From assembly GCA_963995525.1 (NCBI GenBank), contig OZ023213.1:51026987-51090986 (forward strand): a DNA stretch of 64,000 nucleotides, written 5' to 3'. Each line of letters starts with the position of its first letter. Positions within the stretch are counted from its first letter, which is position 1. This DNA is from Escarpia spicata. Lineage: Eukaryota; Annelida; Polychaeta; Sabellida; Siboglinidae. Shown one piece after another: positions 49,537-61,478 of this stretch. Under the pieces are notes generated by a model, which saw only the letters and a list, made by a program, of their open reading frames with translations, was not told the origin of the DNA and searched no databases. Made by a program: the position numbers and the translations under genes.

Positions 49537-50641
49537 CATCTCGTTGCTCACATTACTCATCACCTTCTTCCTTCTAAGGTGCGCGTGCCTGTTCCGTTAC
49601 CCAATAAAAACATCTCGTTGTTAACATTACTCATCACCTTCTTCCTTCTAAGGTGCGCGTGTCTGTTCCGTTACCCAATAAAAACATCTCGTTGTTAACA
49701 TTACTCATCACCTTCTTCCTTCTAAGGTGCGCGTGTCTGTTCCGTTACCCAATAATAACATCTCGTTGTTCACATTAGTCATCACCTTCTTCCTTCTAAG
49801 GTGCGCGTGTCTGTTCCGTTACCCAATAATAACATCTCGTTGTTCACATTAGTCATCACCTTCTTCCTTCTAAGGTGCGCGTGTCTGTTCCGTTACCCAA
49901 TAATAACATCTCGTTGTTCACATTACTCATCACCTTCTTCCTTCTAAGGTGCGCGTGTCTGTTCCGTTACCCAATAATAACATATCGTTGTTCACATTAC
50001 TCATCACCTTCTTCCTTCTAAGGTGCGCGAGTCTGTTCCGTTACCCAATCATAACATATCGTTGTTCACATTACTCTTCACCTTCTTCCTTCTAAGGTGC
50101 GCGTGTCTGTTCCGTTACCCAATAATAACATCTCGTTGCTCACGTTACTCTTCACCTTCTTCCTTCTAAGGTGCGCGTGCCTGTTCCGTTACCCAATAAT
50201 AACATCTTGTTGCTCACATTACTCTTAACCTTCTTCCTTCTAAGCAGCGCATGTATGTTCCGTTACCCAATAAGAACATCTCGTTGTTCACATTACTCTT
50301 CACCTTCTTCCTTCTAATTTGCGCGTGTCTGTTCCGTTACCCAATAATAACATCTCGTTGCTCACATTACTCTTCACCTTCTTCCTTCTAAGGTGCGCGT
50401 GTATGTTCCGTTACCCAATAATAACATCTCGTTGTTCACATTACTCTTCACCTTCTTCCTTCTAAGGTGCGCGTGTATGTTCCGTTGCCCAATAATAACA
50501 TCTCGTTGTACACATTACTCTTCACCTTCTTCCTTCTAAGGTGCCCGTGTCTGTTCCGTTGCCCAATAATAACATCTCGTTGCTCACATTACTCTTCACC
50601 TTCTTCCTTCTAAGATGCCCGTGTCTGTTCCGTTACCCAGA
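49537..50641. repeat. 74-bp minisatellite, about 15 copies
   Basis: The unit is 74 bp and contains CACCTTCTTCCTTCTAAGGT and GTCTGTTCCGTTACCCAATA. Copies are well conserved. Many contain TTCTTCCTTCTAAG/GTGCGC, a pyrimidine tract ending in AG, so each looks like a 3' splice site. No exon is attached. Confidence 0.95.
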
Positions 50642-51300
50642 ATCCGTAGGGATGATATTACTAGCAGGAAGTTCGTTCTGTTCTTTGCCCCAATCTATGG
50701 TTACGAATGTGCGAAATACTTTTTAGAATAGGAAATGACAAACATATGAAACTCTACCGCGGAATGGTAACTGTGCAGATAGGAAATAAGGTTGAGATTT
50801 TCTGGGAACTCATACATATGTAATTGTGAAATGACATCTTATTATTGTGCTTCTTCTAGACAAGTGCATAATGCCAGTGAAGTTGATGATTATATACAAC
50901 ATGAATACGGTGCAGGGCTGCAGGGTAAACATCTAATTATAATCGAGGAAACGTTTGCATGTTTGCTGGTAAGTTAACGATTTTCTCTTCGACGGCTTAA
51001 ACGTCAAGTGCCAAACTATCATGCATTAATCTACAACACGATAAATAGGACGTAAGACCTACATCGTTTTAAAATATCCCATATATGTCAAGTTTCTCAC
51101 CTATTATGGAGTAAATCAGTTGTCCGGAACGTAAAACGTAACTTAGCAATCGCAGGAACGGGCACGCGCGGCACATTCTTCGGGAAAACGGCCCCTATTT
51201 GACAATTTTACACTATCACGACAAGAGACTATCACTGGACGTGAACTTCACATTCTCTCCGACCTTCGTAAGTTTTTGACAAATAACGAATAATATCTGC
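50642..51300. other. Intergenic DNA, nothing recognised
   Basis: AT-rich unique sequence; one 61-codon frame without features. Confidence 0.4.
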
Positions 51301-51307
51301 GAGCACG

Positions 51308-51560
51308 TTATGGTGTGTATGAGGATAAGACCGGGACAAAAAGCGTTACACTGTGGTGCTGGTTACAAGTGCTAACTGCTAGAGTAGCCAACCTCCACTT
51401 AGAGGTGTCTATGGTTGGGGATGTGACTACACACTCAGGTAGCTTGTTCCATAGGCGGCCACCGCTTCGGAATAAGGATTGCTTAAACACGTCGATCGTA
51501 CAGTAGAGGATGTGACAGCGCAGGTTGTGGCCTTGTTGTCAGCGTAGATGGACGAAGGAA
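51308..51560 (-). mobile_element. LINE 3' fragment (end of reverse-transcriptase ORF)
   Basis: The minus-strand frame reads FKQSLFRSGGRLWNKLPECV and then TSPTIDTSKWRL. It matches the C-terminal 'SFxYxGxxLWNxLPxxVxxSPSxxxFKxxL' pattern of non-LTR retrotransposon ORF2. It differs from the 38851 fragment, so it is another family or an old copy. Confidence 0.65.
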
Positions 51561-51639
51561 CGTGACAGCTGGTATGTTTATCATACATCCGGGATATACC
51601 GTGGTATTTAGCAAACGGAAGAACCAACCACTACAGACA

Positions 51640-53990
51640 GGCCTCTCCATTCATTCATGTTGTAGAGGTGGAGCGCTGCACGCGACAACGAGATAGAGTT
51701 GTCAGGAAGTAGACAGTTCAGTACCAGCGGAAAATTTGATTTAAACACTACAACAACCTATTTAAAGAGGATTGCAAAGTAGTGACTAGATACGAAATTG
51801 AATATAGAATATATCCTGCGTCGAAAGAATGTTAGTTGGCAGCATGGTGGTTGAAGAATAATATTTTAGTAAACCAGAAACAATAAAAAATTACGGTGTT
51901 AATAACACATTTTAAGACGTTGCAAATCGAAAAGTAAGCAGCACAGGCTGAACTCACATTTTATTTAGAGTTCACTGTTTAGATTCCGCTTATATGAATA
52001 TGTGGTGGTTTTAGACACTTAACTTTGACACACAGCAACTATGACACACCGCCATGTTTTCGACAGTTAATTAACATTATTTGTGAATACGCAGTGATCA
52101 TTGAACGGCCAACTGGGCTACGTCATACTGATTTATAATCTAAGTAGGGCCCGGTTGTTTTTTAGTTCGAATAATTGCCTCGTAAGTGATATAATGTTAC
52201 ACCACCGGTGAATAACATCTAGCCTTATGTTCAGCTCACGCCGTCTGCACTGTTACCCTCTGTTAAAACGTCTGTCACTTTTTCGCTAGTGACAGTTATA
52301 CGCAGACGCCGCAGATGAAAGAAGTAATTTCACAGCGATGGTCTTTGAGTTACATCCACATGTCTGTCTCCGTAACAATGCATCGGACGACACTTCAAAC
52401 GGATACGGAATACATAGGATACGCAGGTGTGGTATCGTAGGGCGTTGACCACGTGTAAACTACCAGACGAAGCAATTGTCTCAGCGCTATACAAACGGGT
52501 GACGCATTCGATAGCGCTACTACATGCATGCATGTTCCGTGTCCGGACATGCCATAGTATGTCACACCAACATATAAACGACACCGACGACTTCACCGCC
52601 AGGGGAAACTCGGCGCAGTTCAAACACAACCATTGACATAACAGCGCATTTGACCGTAATCATATATTTAGCTATACAACCTGCATATCTGGGAAAATAT
52701 AAGGTCGGAGCCACCGTAAAAGGGTTGCCTGGCAGAACATATAAAGTCGGCATTGTTAGACATGTCGTTTTTGCATAAGTTGTTATGTTCATTGTCTCCC
52801 AAGAACAATGTTCAGATTTTACTAACAATATCCTATTTGCTGGGGTCATCTTGCATGTATACCGGCTTCGAGTAGAGCAGTGGTAACAATATTTCTTGCC
52901 AAGGAAATCATAAACGCAAAACCACAAATTATTTTATTTAGCGTTTCGTATTTTTATTATTCTCAAACGGGTTGGAAATATATGTGGGAATTATTAATAT
53001 TGACATCTTAGGACTTGTTTGACATAACATTGCAAAATAGACATATTTAACGTGATCACTCATATATTTCCATTCATAATTGGTTACTGTCCGTCCGTAG
53101 AGCATGTACGTTAATACGTATCACATAAGGCAGATTTCATCACGAAACAGTCGCGTGCAGGTACCTAATTATTAGTACAAAGAACATACTTTATGTGAAC
53201 TATACACATACGTTAAATATATTCTTTATTATCTAATGTGTTAACACTGCCCCACAATCGGAACATCTTCGTTATCAGCTGAACACCATCACCGGAACAA
53301 TTTGTTTTGTTAGCGTTTCACCTATCTTTTTACCAACGCGTTAGTTAGCATTATGCCAACGACAGCAGCAGCGCCAGGTGTCTAACTGTGGAGATCCATG
53401 GGCAGTGATTGGCTGGGTATCGTACCACAGTAGTGTTCACTCCTAAGTTGTCTATGCGATCATTTCGTCTATGAGAGGATACAGAATTGCACCCCTATCT
53501 TCACAAGCATTACCTCTATCCCCCGAATAGATCTGCCTTCCGTGAGAATATGTGGATGGTCTTAGACCCACTTTAACCAGCAGAATAATTCTTGGTCTAG
53601 AAGCACTTTCCCCGCAGCAACCACTACAACCCACATCTCGTGTCCTCATCCGTACAGTCTACGAGGAACGCATTTTCATTTCCTGCTTCAGCGGAAGAGA
53701 GAACGAGGGGTCAACCCGTAAGAAAATCTGCCAGCGTCGCGTCGTGTAATTTGTCTTCCGGCGCCTGTCGTGTAGAGCGTGTTCGGTGCGTGTCCTTACT
53801 TTGTAGCTGTCAGTTCAGACACACATGGCCTCTGTCAAGCAACAGGTAAACAGTGTCCTTCGTTCGACGCTGACAAACGCCACCAGCGTTCACTTCCGGT
53901 CGACACGCCGCTTCGTTGTTATAAAATCTCTGCACAAACAGACGCTGCATCAGACGGAATCGCTGTGCGACAAACTCGCGTCTCCCACGT
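51640..53990. other. Intergenic DNA upstream of gene C
   Basis: No exon or repeat array recognised. CpG frequency rises from about 53.3 kb towards the promoter candidate at 54.0 kb. Confidence 0.4.
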
Positions 53991-54002
53991 GACCTAGTCG
54001 GG

Positions 54003-54050
54003 CCAATCGAAAGACGACCTGTTGCATGCGTCAATCGGACCCTTATATAG
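54003..54050 (+). promoter_or_regulatory. Candidate promoter of gene C (CCAAT and TATA)
   Basis: GGCCAATCG (CCAAT at 54003-54007) lies about 40 nt upstream of TATATAG (54044-54050). Transcription would start near 54075. A GTAAGT donor 80 nt later (54155) could end a short 5'UTR exon that splices to the acceptor just before gene C's start codon. The spacing fits a TATA promoter, but no expression evidence is available. Confidence 0.5.
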
Positions 54051-54074
54051 ATGCGGTTAGTTTTGGTTTGTCAA

Positions 54075-54154
54075 AGGTAACGGAGCAGTCGGTCGGTCAG
54101 CAGCTTTTGAAAGTAGCCAATACTTAGACTTTCTGCACTCTCATCGCCGTTGGG
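54075..54154 (+). other. Candidate 5'UTR exon of gene C
   Basis: Bounded by the expected start downstream of the TATA box and a perfect GG/GTAAGT donor. It lacks a long frame, as expected of an untranslated leader. It would splice over 2.5 kb to 56658. Confidence 0.45.
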
Positions 54155-54397
54155 GTAAGTTGATTCCTTGATAGTATTGCTAATCTGTTCTCAGAACGTC
54201 ATTAAAAAACCTGACAGTGTTTGTTCTTCAATTTTTGATATAATTTTCTTAATCCTAGAATCGAAGGTACACTGCCGGCTAAATTGTGTTGAATTAGTCC
54301 GAAGCATTGATTGTTATTTCAATGTTTCGTTCCAGAAGCATTCTAAAAGAAAAAAGCTAAGTAAGTTCTGATATCGCGCAGTATCTAGTGCTCAGAA

Positions 54398-54748
54398 TAA
54401 AGTAAAGTAAAGTAAAGGTAACTTCTCATGTAGCGCAGTATCCAGTCCTTAGGACTGCTCAAAGCGCTTTAAACTTTACTCCTAGGTAGATCGGTTCAAT
54501 CGAACACCATCTCGACTTCTCTGGGAAGCATTCAGCCACGCTGCATTTAATACTTGAATACTATTCGTACACAAATATCCACCATGGTCTACAGCCAGGC
54601 ATTCATTCGCACAGCTGAGTGAACTCCAGCAACGTAGAGTGAACGAACTTGCATACGGTTCGAAACAGCAGCACAAAATTCGCACCCGGGTTCTCTCGCT
54701 TGATAGTCCGACGTTCTATCCACTGCGCCACTGCGCTCTACAAATACG
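54398..54748 (-). mobile_element. SINE family 1, minus-strand copy
   Basis: The reverse complement begins GTAGAGCGCAGTGGCGCAGT and carries the same body and 3' tail (AAGCGCTTTGAGCAGTCCT, ACTGCGCTA) as the 43231 copy. It ends in a short TTTAC-type tandem tail (54398-54418). It lies in the putative first intron of gene C, antisense to it. Confidence 0.8.
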
Positions 54749-55758
54749 AATACGTAACATTAAACTTTCGAAGCAGCGCTATTGGCGGAGACAGACGGGG
54801 CTAACGACAACTTCCTGGAATAGCTTGATGCCTGTGGGTGATCTCCAGAATGACGACCGGCGTTGACAGCAAGTTGGACGATGCACAGCTGATTCCGCGA
54901 ATTTCCGACATTTGTGTTGGCAATATACCAGGAGTAGACTGATACTGTTATAACCCATGGCTCGAGAAAATTATTCTGGAGAACGGAGCAGACAAACTAA
55001 TTCTGATATCCGATTTTCCTCGCGAGTACAGATAATTGTCCCAGTTAGAACGGAGATTTCAAAGGTGTTTCTTTTAAGTAGGTGCTGATCCATTAGCAAA
55101 CAATGATCTGGAAATATGTGTCTGCATAGGTCTATAAAATTATATTACAAACTATATAGACATCTATATAATTGTATAAAAATGTACATAATTATATATA
55201 AATATGTATATATGTATTCTATTGAAATCTTTAGAATTATATATCATTACTGTGGCCACTTCAAATTTCTACAGAATTCTACACAAATACAGAATTATTG
55301 TCACGTGAATTTCGATAGAATTCTACATAATTATATAATACAAAATATTCTATAGACCTGTTTAGAAAGGACTTGCACGAAAGAGTGCTTACGAAGTTCT
55401 TACAATGGAGAACTAATCCGATCTTTGGACGACTTGGTGGCCCCGCGTGTCTTTTAATGAACCTTAGTTATATAATAATGTAATTAATTTGTACGGTTAC
55501 CTGTTCATGATTTTGGACATACCTGGCCCTTCATTATGCAATGTAAATAAGGTAGTCGGGACGAAAGATTCAAATTAAACAAATAACGGTTAAATTGCAT
55601 GTTAAGATTGGTGATTCATTAAAAACACACTATCAAAAATGCCCATCCACCGGGTACCATTACATAAACAAAGATGCAGAAGACGGTTTATGAAATTCCG
55701 GTGTACTCGTACAGAACGCCTATTACGATGTAGGCCCTATATTTGAATAATTACATAC

Positions 55759-56008
<250 letters not shown>

Positions 56009-56657
56009 TATATATAACAACGACAACATTTACATGAAACGATCAGAATAATATATGACTTCAATAGATAGTTAAGTATTACTCAACGTATCAACATACA
56101 TCCATATATACAATTACATATTATATGTACTCGTGTATTGACGTACATATTGATACATTTGTGTACATTTCAATATGTATTATGAACTACAAATATAACA
56201 ATTGTGAATACTACAACAGGATTCATAATTTGAAATAAAATATTTGTGTATGTACATACATACATACACACACATACATACATACACAAACACACACACG
56301 CATACATATATACATACATACTTACATATATACATACATATAAATACATACATACAAACGTTGGCTCGTTTATAGTTAGATATCGGCAAATTTGTAATTT
56401 GTGGTTAATGAAAACACATTTATGCGGAAAAACAATAAGAATCTGTAATGCTTATAAATGCTATATAGCTTAATTAAATTTCCTTTCTATTATCTTATGA
56501 ACATTTACGTAACTCTAACATGTTTCTATATTGCTACGTCACTTAACAAAGTTACTAAGTTGCCAATTGTTAACGGCGATCACTAGACGCTGTTTCTATT
56601 CAAGGATTCAAGGAAACAAACAAACTTTATAGCATTCAACGACTTCTGTTGTTTCAG

Positions 56658-56729
56658 CGCTGCAATCCAGTATGTCGCAACGACTCGTTGTCGTGTTGGC
56701 GATGATGGCATTCATGGCGCTGTTTAGAG
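56658..56729 (+). CDS. Gene C signal-peptide exon
   Basis: The acceptor TTGTTTCAG precedes 56658. The ATG is at 56672-56674. It encodes MSQRLVVVLAMMAFMALFR, a clear signal peptide (short basic start, hydrophobic core), and ends in phase 1 at a GTACGT donor. That phase matches the 61075 exon, where the joined codon gives Asp. The intervening intron is 4.3 kb and holds several repeats. Confidence 0.7.
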
Positions 56730-58492
56730 GTACGTGTCGAACGTCTCATGTTGACAATAGTTTACGAGTTGTTATTGTCCTCATCAACCAGGAGGGCCAC
56801 TCACTGGCTCTGTCTGTATAAGTGTCGCCTCCTCCCGCCACTTTCTCCTCAGTTCTCACCCCTATTTTTCTAGAGTGTCAAGTTTGTCCTATGTCGATTG
56901 TTTCGCAACTTCCGGAATATAACGAAATGCAATTCCCCAGAGCACCTTTCTTTTATATATAGTTCTGTCTGGACAAGATAAAAAGCAGATTTTCTTTGCA
57001 GTTCATACATATTAGGGGACAATGAATTGTATTATAAGAAAACAAAATCACTTGGTGGCCGCCATTTCAGATTTCAAGATGGCCGCCATAGTTTTTTAGG
57101 TTTTATTCATATACGTTCTTGTAGACAACTTAAAGCATTGATCGTAGTGGTAGACCTACAATTTAGGAACAAAGAATTCCATTACAACAAAATAAAATAA
57201 ATTTATGTACGCTATCTTCGATTTAAAGATGGCCGCTTCAATCCAATGTTTCTCGTGTGCCTACTTTTGAACCGCACAATGGTGGGCATGGGATTTGATT
57301 ATGATAAAACAATAATATTAACATACGCCGAGTTTTGTAACAATATGCAAATCTTTGAGAACAATATTAATTGTATATAAAGTTATGTCTAGATAAACTA
57401 TAACCAAATCAGATAATGAATGATCGACGTCTACCACCGCAGTGCTAGTGCAGCAGGATACTATGTCTCCGTCTCACTTGCATAGTTCTATGCACTCCAG
57501 AGTATGACAGATCTGTGAGCACAACAGTTGCGTTGGCACAGTTTCACAACTGCCTCTGGATTATGCCATCTTAATTAGGACTGTGACAAGTAGTATCCCT
57601 TCCTGACCCATCCCTGCTTGCATGGGTCTGGGCTCAATGCTGTTATAACCATGCAGTGTGCAAATAGTGTGGCTTCCAGATGGGCCTTCAAATGCAACAG
57701 ATTTTGGTCGAAACGTTTCCACTTTTTGGTTCCATCTAAGCATAGTTAGTAGCTAGTATTCGGAACCGAGTTCAGCAGCTTGCAGTGCAACCGTTCACAC
57801 GATTAAACGTTCTTGCTCTTTTGAAGGCACATCACCACAGGCAAGTCTCAAGAGCTGAAATTCCTAACAAGTCTAGCAACATAATTCAAGAACTTAAATT
57901 ATGTTGCTAGCCTTGTTAGGAACAGCCTTCGTGAACATTTTTAAAACGTCTTTATTTCCAAACCAGTTTTATAGCATGAAAGCCAGGTACGGATGTTGGA
58001 CGAAGCTCTTTCGGGACCGAGTTTGTTATACGTGGGTTGCAGACAAATGTGTTTCTGTTTTGGACTTGGGCCAGTAATCATACTTGTGTTAAGCAAGCTA
58101 GATGGCAATCTAACGACACAATACCCAATGTCCTTTGCAAAGTAATTAACCTCATTACTAAGATCCTCATGTGTCAGCGGTGATGCTGATATTTGTGGTA
58201 CCGTCGTTTTCTTGTATAAGAACATCCTTCCTTGTGACTCCGAGTATAAGCATCTTGCATAACAGAATGAGTGTCTCTGTCATGCAGACAATCATAGATC
58301 TTTGGTTGGCCATCTGGACAAGAACGATTTTAACAATGGCAGTGGAGTCGCTAACCTACGAGTTTACCAATTGCCAGGCGGTTGCAATATACAATGTCTT
58401 CCTTGATAATTACCTTTACGTGGTAGTTTTGAAAGATAACTAAACCACCTTTGTAACTTCACCACAGGTTTTCAATGCAAATGCATGAAATG

Positions 58493-58712
58493 CATGTCCA
58501 ACACCTTCACACACTCTGAATGTTGTTGCATGTCCAACACCTTCACACACTCTGAATGTTGTTGCTTGTTCAACACCTTCACACACTCTGAATGTTGTTG
58601 CATGTCCAACACCTTCACACACTCTGAATGTTGTTGCTTGTCCAATACCTTCACACACTCTGAATGTTGTTGCTTGTCCAACACCTTCACACACTCTGAA
58701 TGTTGTTGCATG
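58493..58712. repeat. 36-bp minisatellite, 6 copies
   Basis: The unit contains CACACACTCTGAATGTTGTT and CCAACACCTT. As 36 is divisible by 3, frames stay open on both strands (for example CMSNTFTHSECC repeated); with no splice or start support these are treated as non-coding. It lies in the large intron of gene C. Confidence 0.93.
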
Positions 58713-58894
58713 TATGAACTATGCATGAAGCTTTGCAGCCATTCCATTTACAATGACGCGTCGTTTGTCAATTGTACTCGTAGGCTCATTCTGCGCTTAC
58801 TCTGTTTATTGTAATGTAATCCATTCAAACAAAAACTATGTTTATTTGCTTTTTAAACACCGGGTTAACATTATGGATCATGAACATGGGGGCC

Positions 58895-59383
58895 AGGGGG
58901 TTTGAGCCCCCCACTTTTGTATATAGCAAATTGCGGTAAATAATCTAGCTAGTAATATAGAAGGTGTGCAGTATGCACAGAGGTATATTTTCCCTTGAAT
59001 TATATATTGTAAATCTGTGACAGTTCGTATGCTGTAAATATGTATAACCGCATTCAAGGGTTTTTTCAGTCACTAACTAGCTAGAATGGAAAATTATTAT
59101 ATATATATATGTACAAATTGTAGTACATAGCATATGCGGTACATAGATCAGTAATCTTTATGTACCTGTCTGTGCACAGGATGCGAAATACACTGTATAT
59201 ATTGTCTGTGCACAGTGGCAATCCCTGTGAATTAATAAATTTGGATTGCCCATTACCAACCTATGAAATAGTTGGTGTAACTTTATACAAACAGAGAAAG
59301 GGCTGCATGAACAATTCTGTAACACATGTCATCATATATACACTGGGGGTGAGGGGGTACCGAGCGAAAGTAGCACACGAAAT
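58895..59383 (+). repeat. 489-bp direct repeat, copy 1
   Basis: Nearly identical to 59781-60269, offset 886 bp; I saw one clear difference (TATATTTTC here, TATCTTTTC in copy 2). It begins GGGGGTTTGAGCCCCCC, itself a hairpin. An 81-codon frame is duplicated with it, but no gene is supported. Confidence 0.93.
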
Positions 59384-59780
59384 TAATTTTTGGCCTTCAG
59401 GATGAAAAGCTTTTTTGTGTAACAACGTAGCGAGCACCTAGCGGATAAGCTAGGTGGTAAAAACAACCTGTTTCCCCTCTAATACTGCACACCCCTTTTA
59501 TTCGCCCCAGCGCTTAATTAAACTGGCCTAGAATGCTAATTAAACCGAGTCACGTGAGCGGCACGCGATTGGCCAGCAGCGCATGCGCGGGAAAATGTTT
59601 GCAGTAAGAACAGAGAAGCGGGTTCTCGTTCAGTTCGATTCGCATTGCCGTACAGAACACTTCATCTTCAACTGTCAACAAAATTTTGATTCCCTCCCAC
59701 CCTCCCAGTGTGTCTTTGATGTACATGTATTGTCTTTTATATAATATCTGCAATTTAGCACGGTCAATATCAGATCACTA

Positions 59781-60269
59781 AGGGGGTTTGAGCCCCCCAC
59801 TTTTGTATATAGCAAATTGCGGTAAATAATCTAGCTAGTAATATAGAAGGTGTGCAGTATGCACAGAGGTATCTTTTCCCTTGAATTATATATTGTAAAT
59901 CTGTGACAGTTCGTATGCTGTAAATATGTATAACCGCATTCAAGGGTTTTTTCAGTCACTAACTAGCTAGAATGGAAAATTATTATATATATATATGTAC
60001 AAATTGTAGTACATAGCATATGCGGTACATAGATCAGTAATCTTTATGTACCTGTCTGTGCACAGGATGCGAAATACACTGTATATATTGTCTGTGCACA
60101 GTGGCAATCCCTGTGAATTAATAAATTTGGATTGCCCATTACCAACCTATGAAATAGTTGGTGTAACTTTATACAAACAGAGAAAGGGCTGCATGAACAA
60201 TTCTGTAACACATGTCATCATATATACACTGGGGGTGAGGGGGTACCGAGCGAAAGTAGCACACGAAAT
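59781..60269 (+). repeat. 489-bp direct repeat, copy 2
   Basis: Second copy of the repeat, separated from the first by about 397 bp of CpG-containing unique DNA. Lack of a clear primer-binding site or polypurine tract argues against a simple LTR element; recent duplication is the other reading. Confidence 0.93.
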
Positions 60270-61074
60270 AGTACTCCTGAAATTGTGTCAGCATAAACAC
60301 CCTGGTTACATTTTCGCCCACTCATAGATGATCAGTTAACGATATAAACCAATACCTATGGAATACTTTTACCATTGTAAAGAACACTATGTTGTTGTTC
60401 CAGTGCACAAAACAACGGTGTGTTTTTGTGTTTGGCGATGATAGCCATATTTAGTTAAATATGACGTTTTTATGTAATTTGAAAATCACATAACTGAATC
60501 CCACACAAATCAGTTTCTAAGTTGTCCTGAAGAAGATTACATCAGAACAAACAAGGAGTAATGTAGTGGCTATCTTGAAAGATAAAACGGCTGTCATAAG
60601 GTACATTTGTTTAGTTATAATAAACTGTCATGCCCTCATTTGTGTAGGTCTAACCGCCTATGCAGCTTATCATACGGCTTACAAGACGATATAAAATTAT
60701 GATAATTTGCTGGTGGACATCGTGAAATCCAATATGGCGCCCACAATATTGTCATGTTATCACAGTCAAAATCCTTGTCCTCAAGTATGTAAGTATATCC
60801 ACACAAAACTAGCTTTCTACGTGGTCTAGAAGGACATACACGAGGAAAAAACCTGAAATAATATTGCGGCCGTCTTGAAATCTAAGGTAGTGGCAATAAA
60901 GCAATGTTAGTTTGTCGTAATCAAATTCCTTGTCAAATTCCTCGTCTGCAAATATGTGGGAATTGCTACCAAAATTACCTTTCTGTGTGATCAAGATGGA
61001 GAACGTATTTAGATTAGAAATGCCATAAAAATTGCCCGTGTAATCTAACTGCGCAATGTTCTATTCGTTTGTAG

Positions 61075-61106
61075 ATGACTTTGGCGCCCACGCAGGCCCG
61101 ATTGTG
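61075..61106 (+). CDS. Gene C second coding exon (32 nt)
   Basis: A micro-exon, phase 1 to phase 0, between TTTGTAG and GTAAGA, encoding DFGAHAGPIV after a split Asp codon. Its phases fit both neighbours. The signal peptide probably ends just before or within it. Confidence 0.65.
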
Positions 61107-61478
61107 GTAAGATCAACGTTCTTTTTGAGTGGTAACGAAACACTCACGTACGCATGCACAAACATACACAACCCGTGTACGCACTTGTGCGCACACGCAA
61201 TCACGCGCGCACTCACAGACACTCAATGTTTTCACTCATTCATTCACTCATTTACTCACTCAACCACTCACCCACCCATCCACTCAACCACTCACCCACC
61301 CATCCACTCAACCACTCAACCACTCAACCACTCACCCACCCATCCACTCAACCACTCACCCACCCATCCACTCAACCACTCACCCACCCATCCACTCAAC
61401 CACCCACCCACCCTCCACCATCTCTCTGCGACTCACACCAATATCTCTACCTCGACGTCTTATGGCTGTTTGTTACAG
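61107..61478 (+). other. Gene C last intron, in-frame and stop-free (exitron-like)
   Basis: 372 nt (124 codons) with GT-AG ends and no stop in the gene C frame. The middle part (about 61230-61420) is a 24-bp repeat (CCACTCACCCACCCATCCAC plus TCAA) that would encode a His/Thr/Pro/Ser-rich segment such as TTHPPIHS. Retention would yield a 370-residue protein. Confidence 0.6.

Noticed and set aside
58440..58747. Repeat protein CMSNTFTHSECC
   Set aside because: Product of a 36-bp minisatellite with frames open on both strands.
59160..60327. Pair of identical 80-90-codon frames as a duplicated gene
   Set aside because: They are identical because they lie in a 489-bp direct repeat; no splice signals, signal peptide or known domain.
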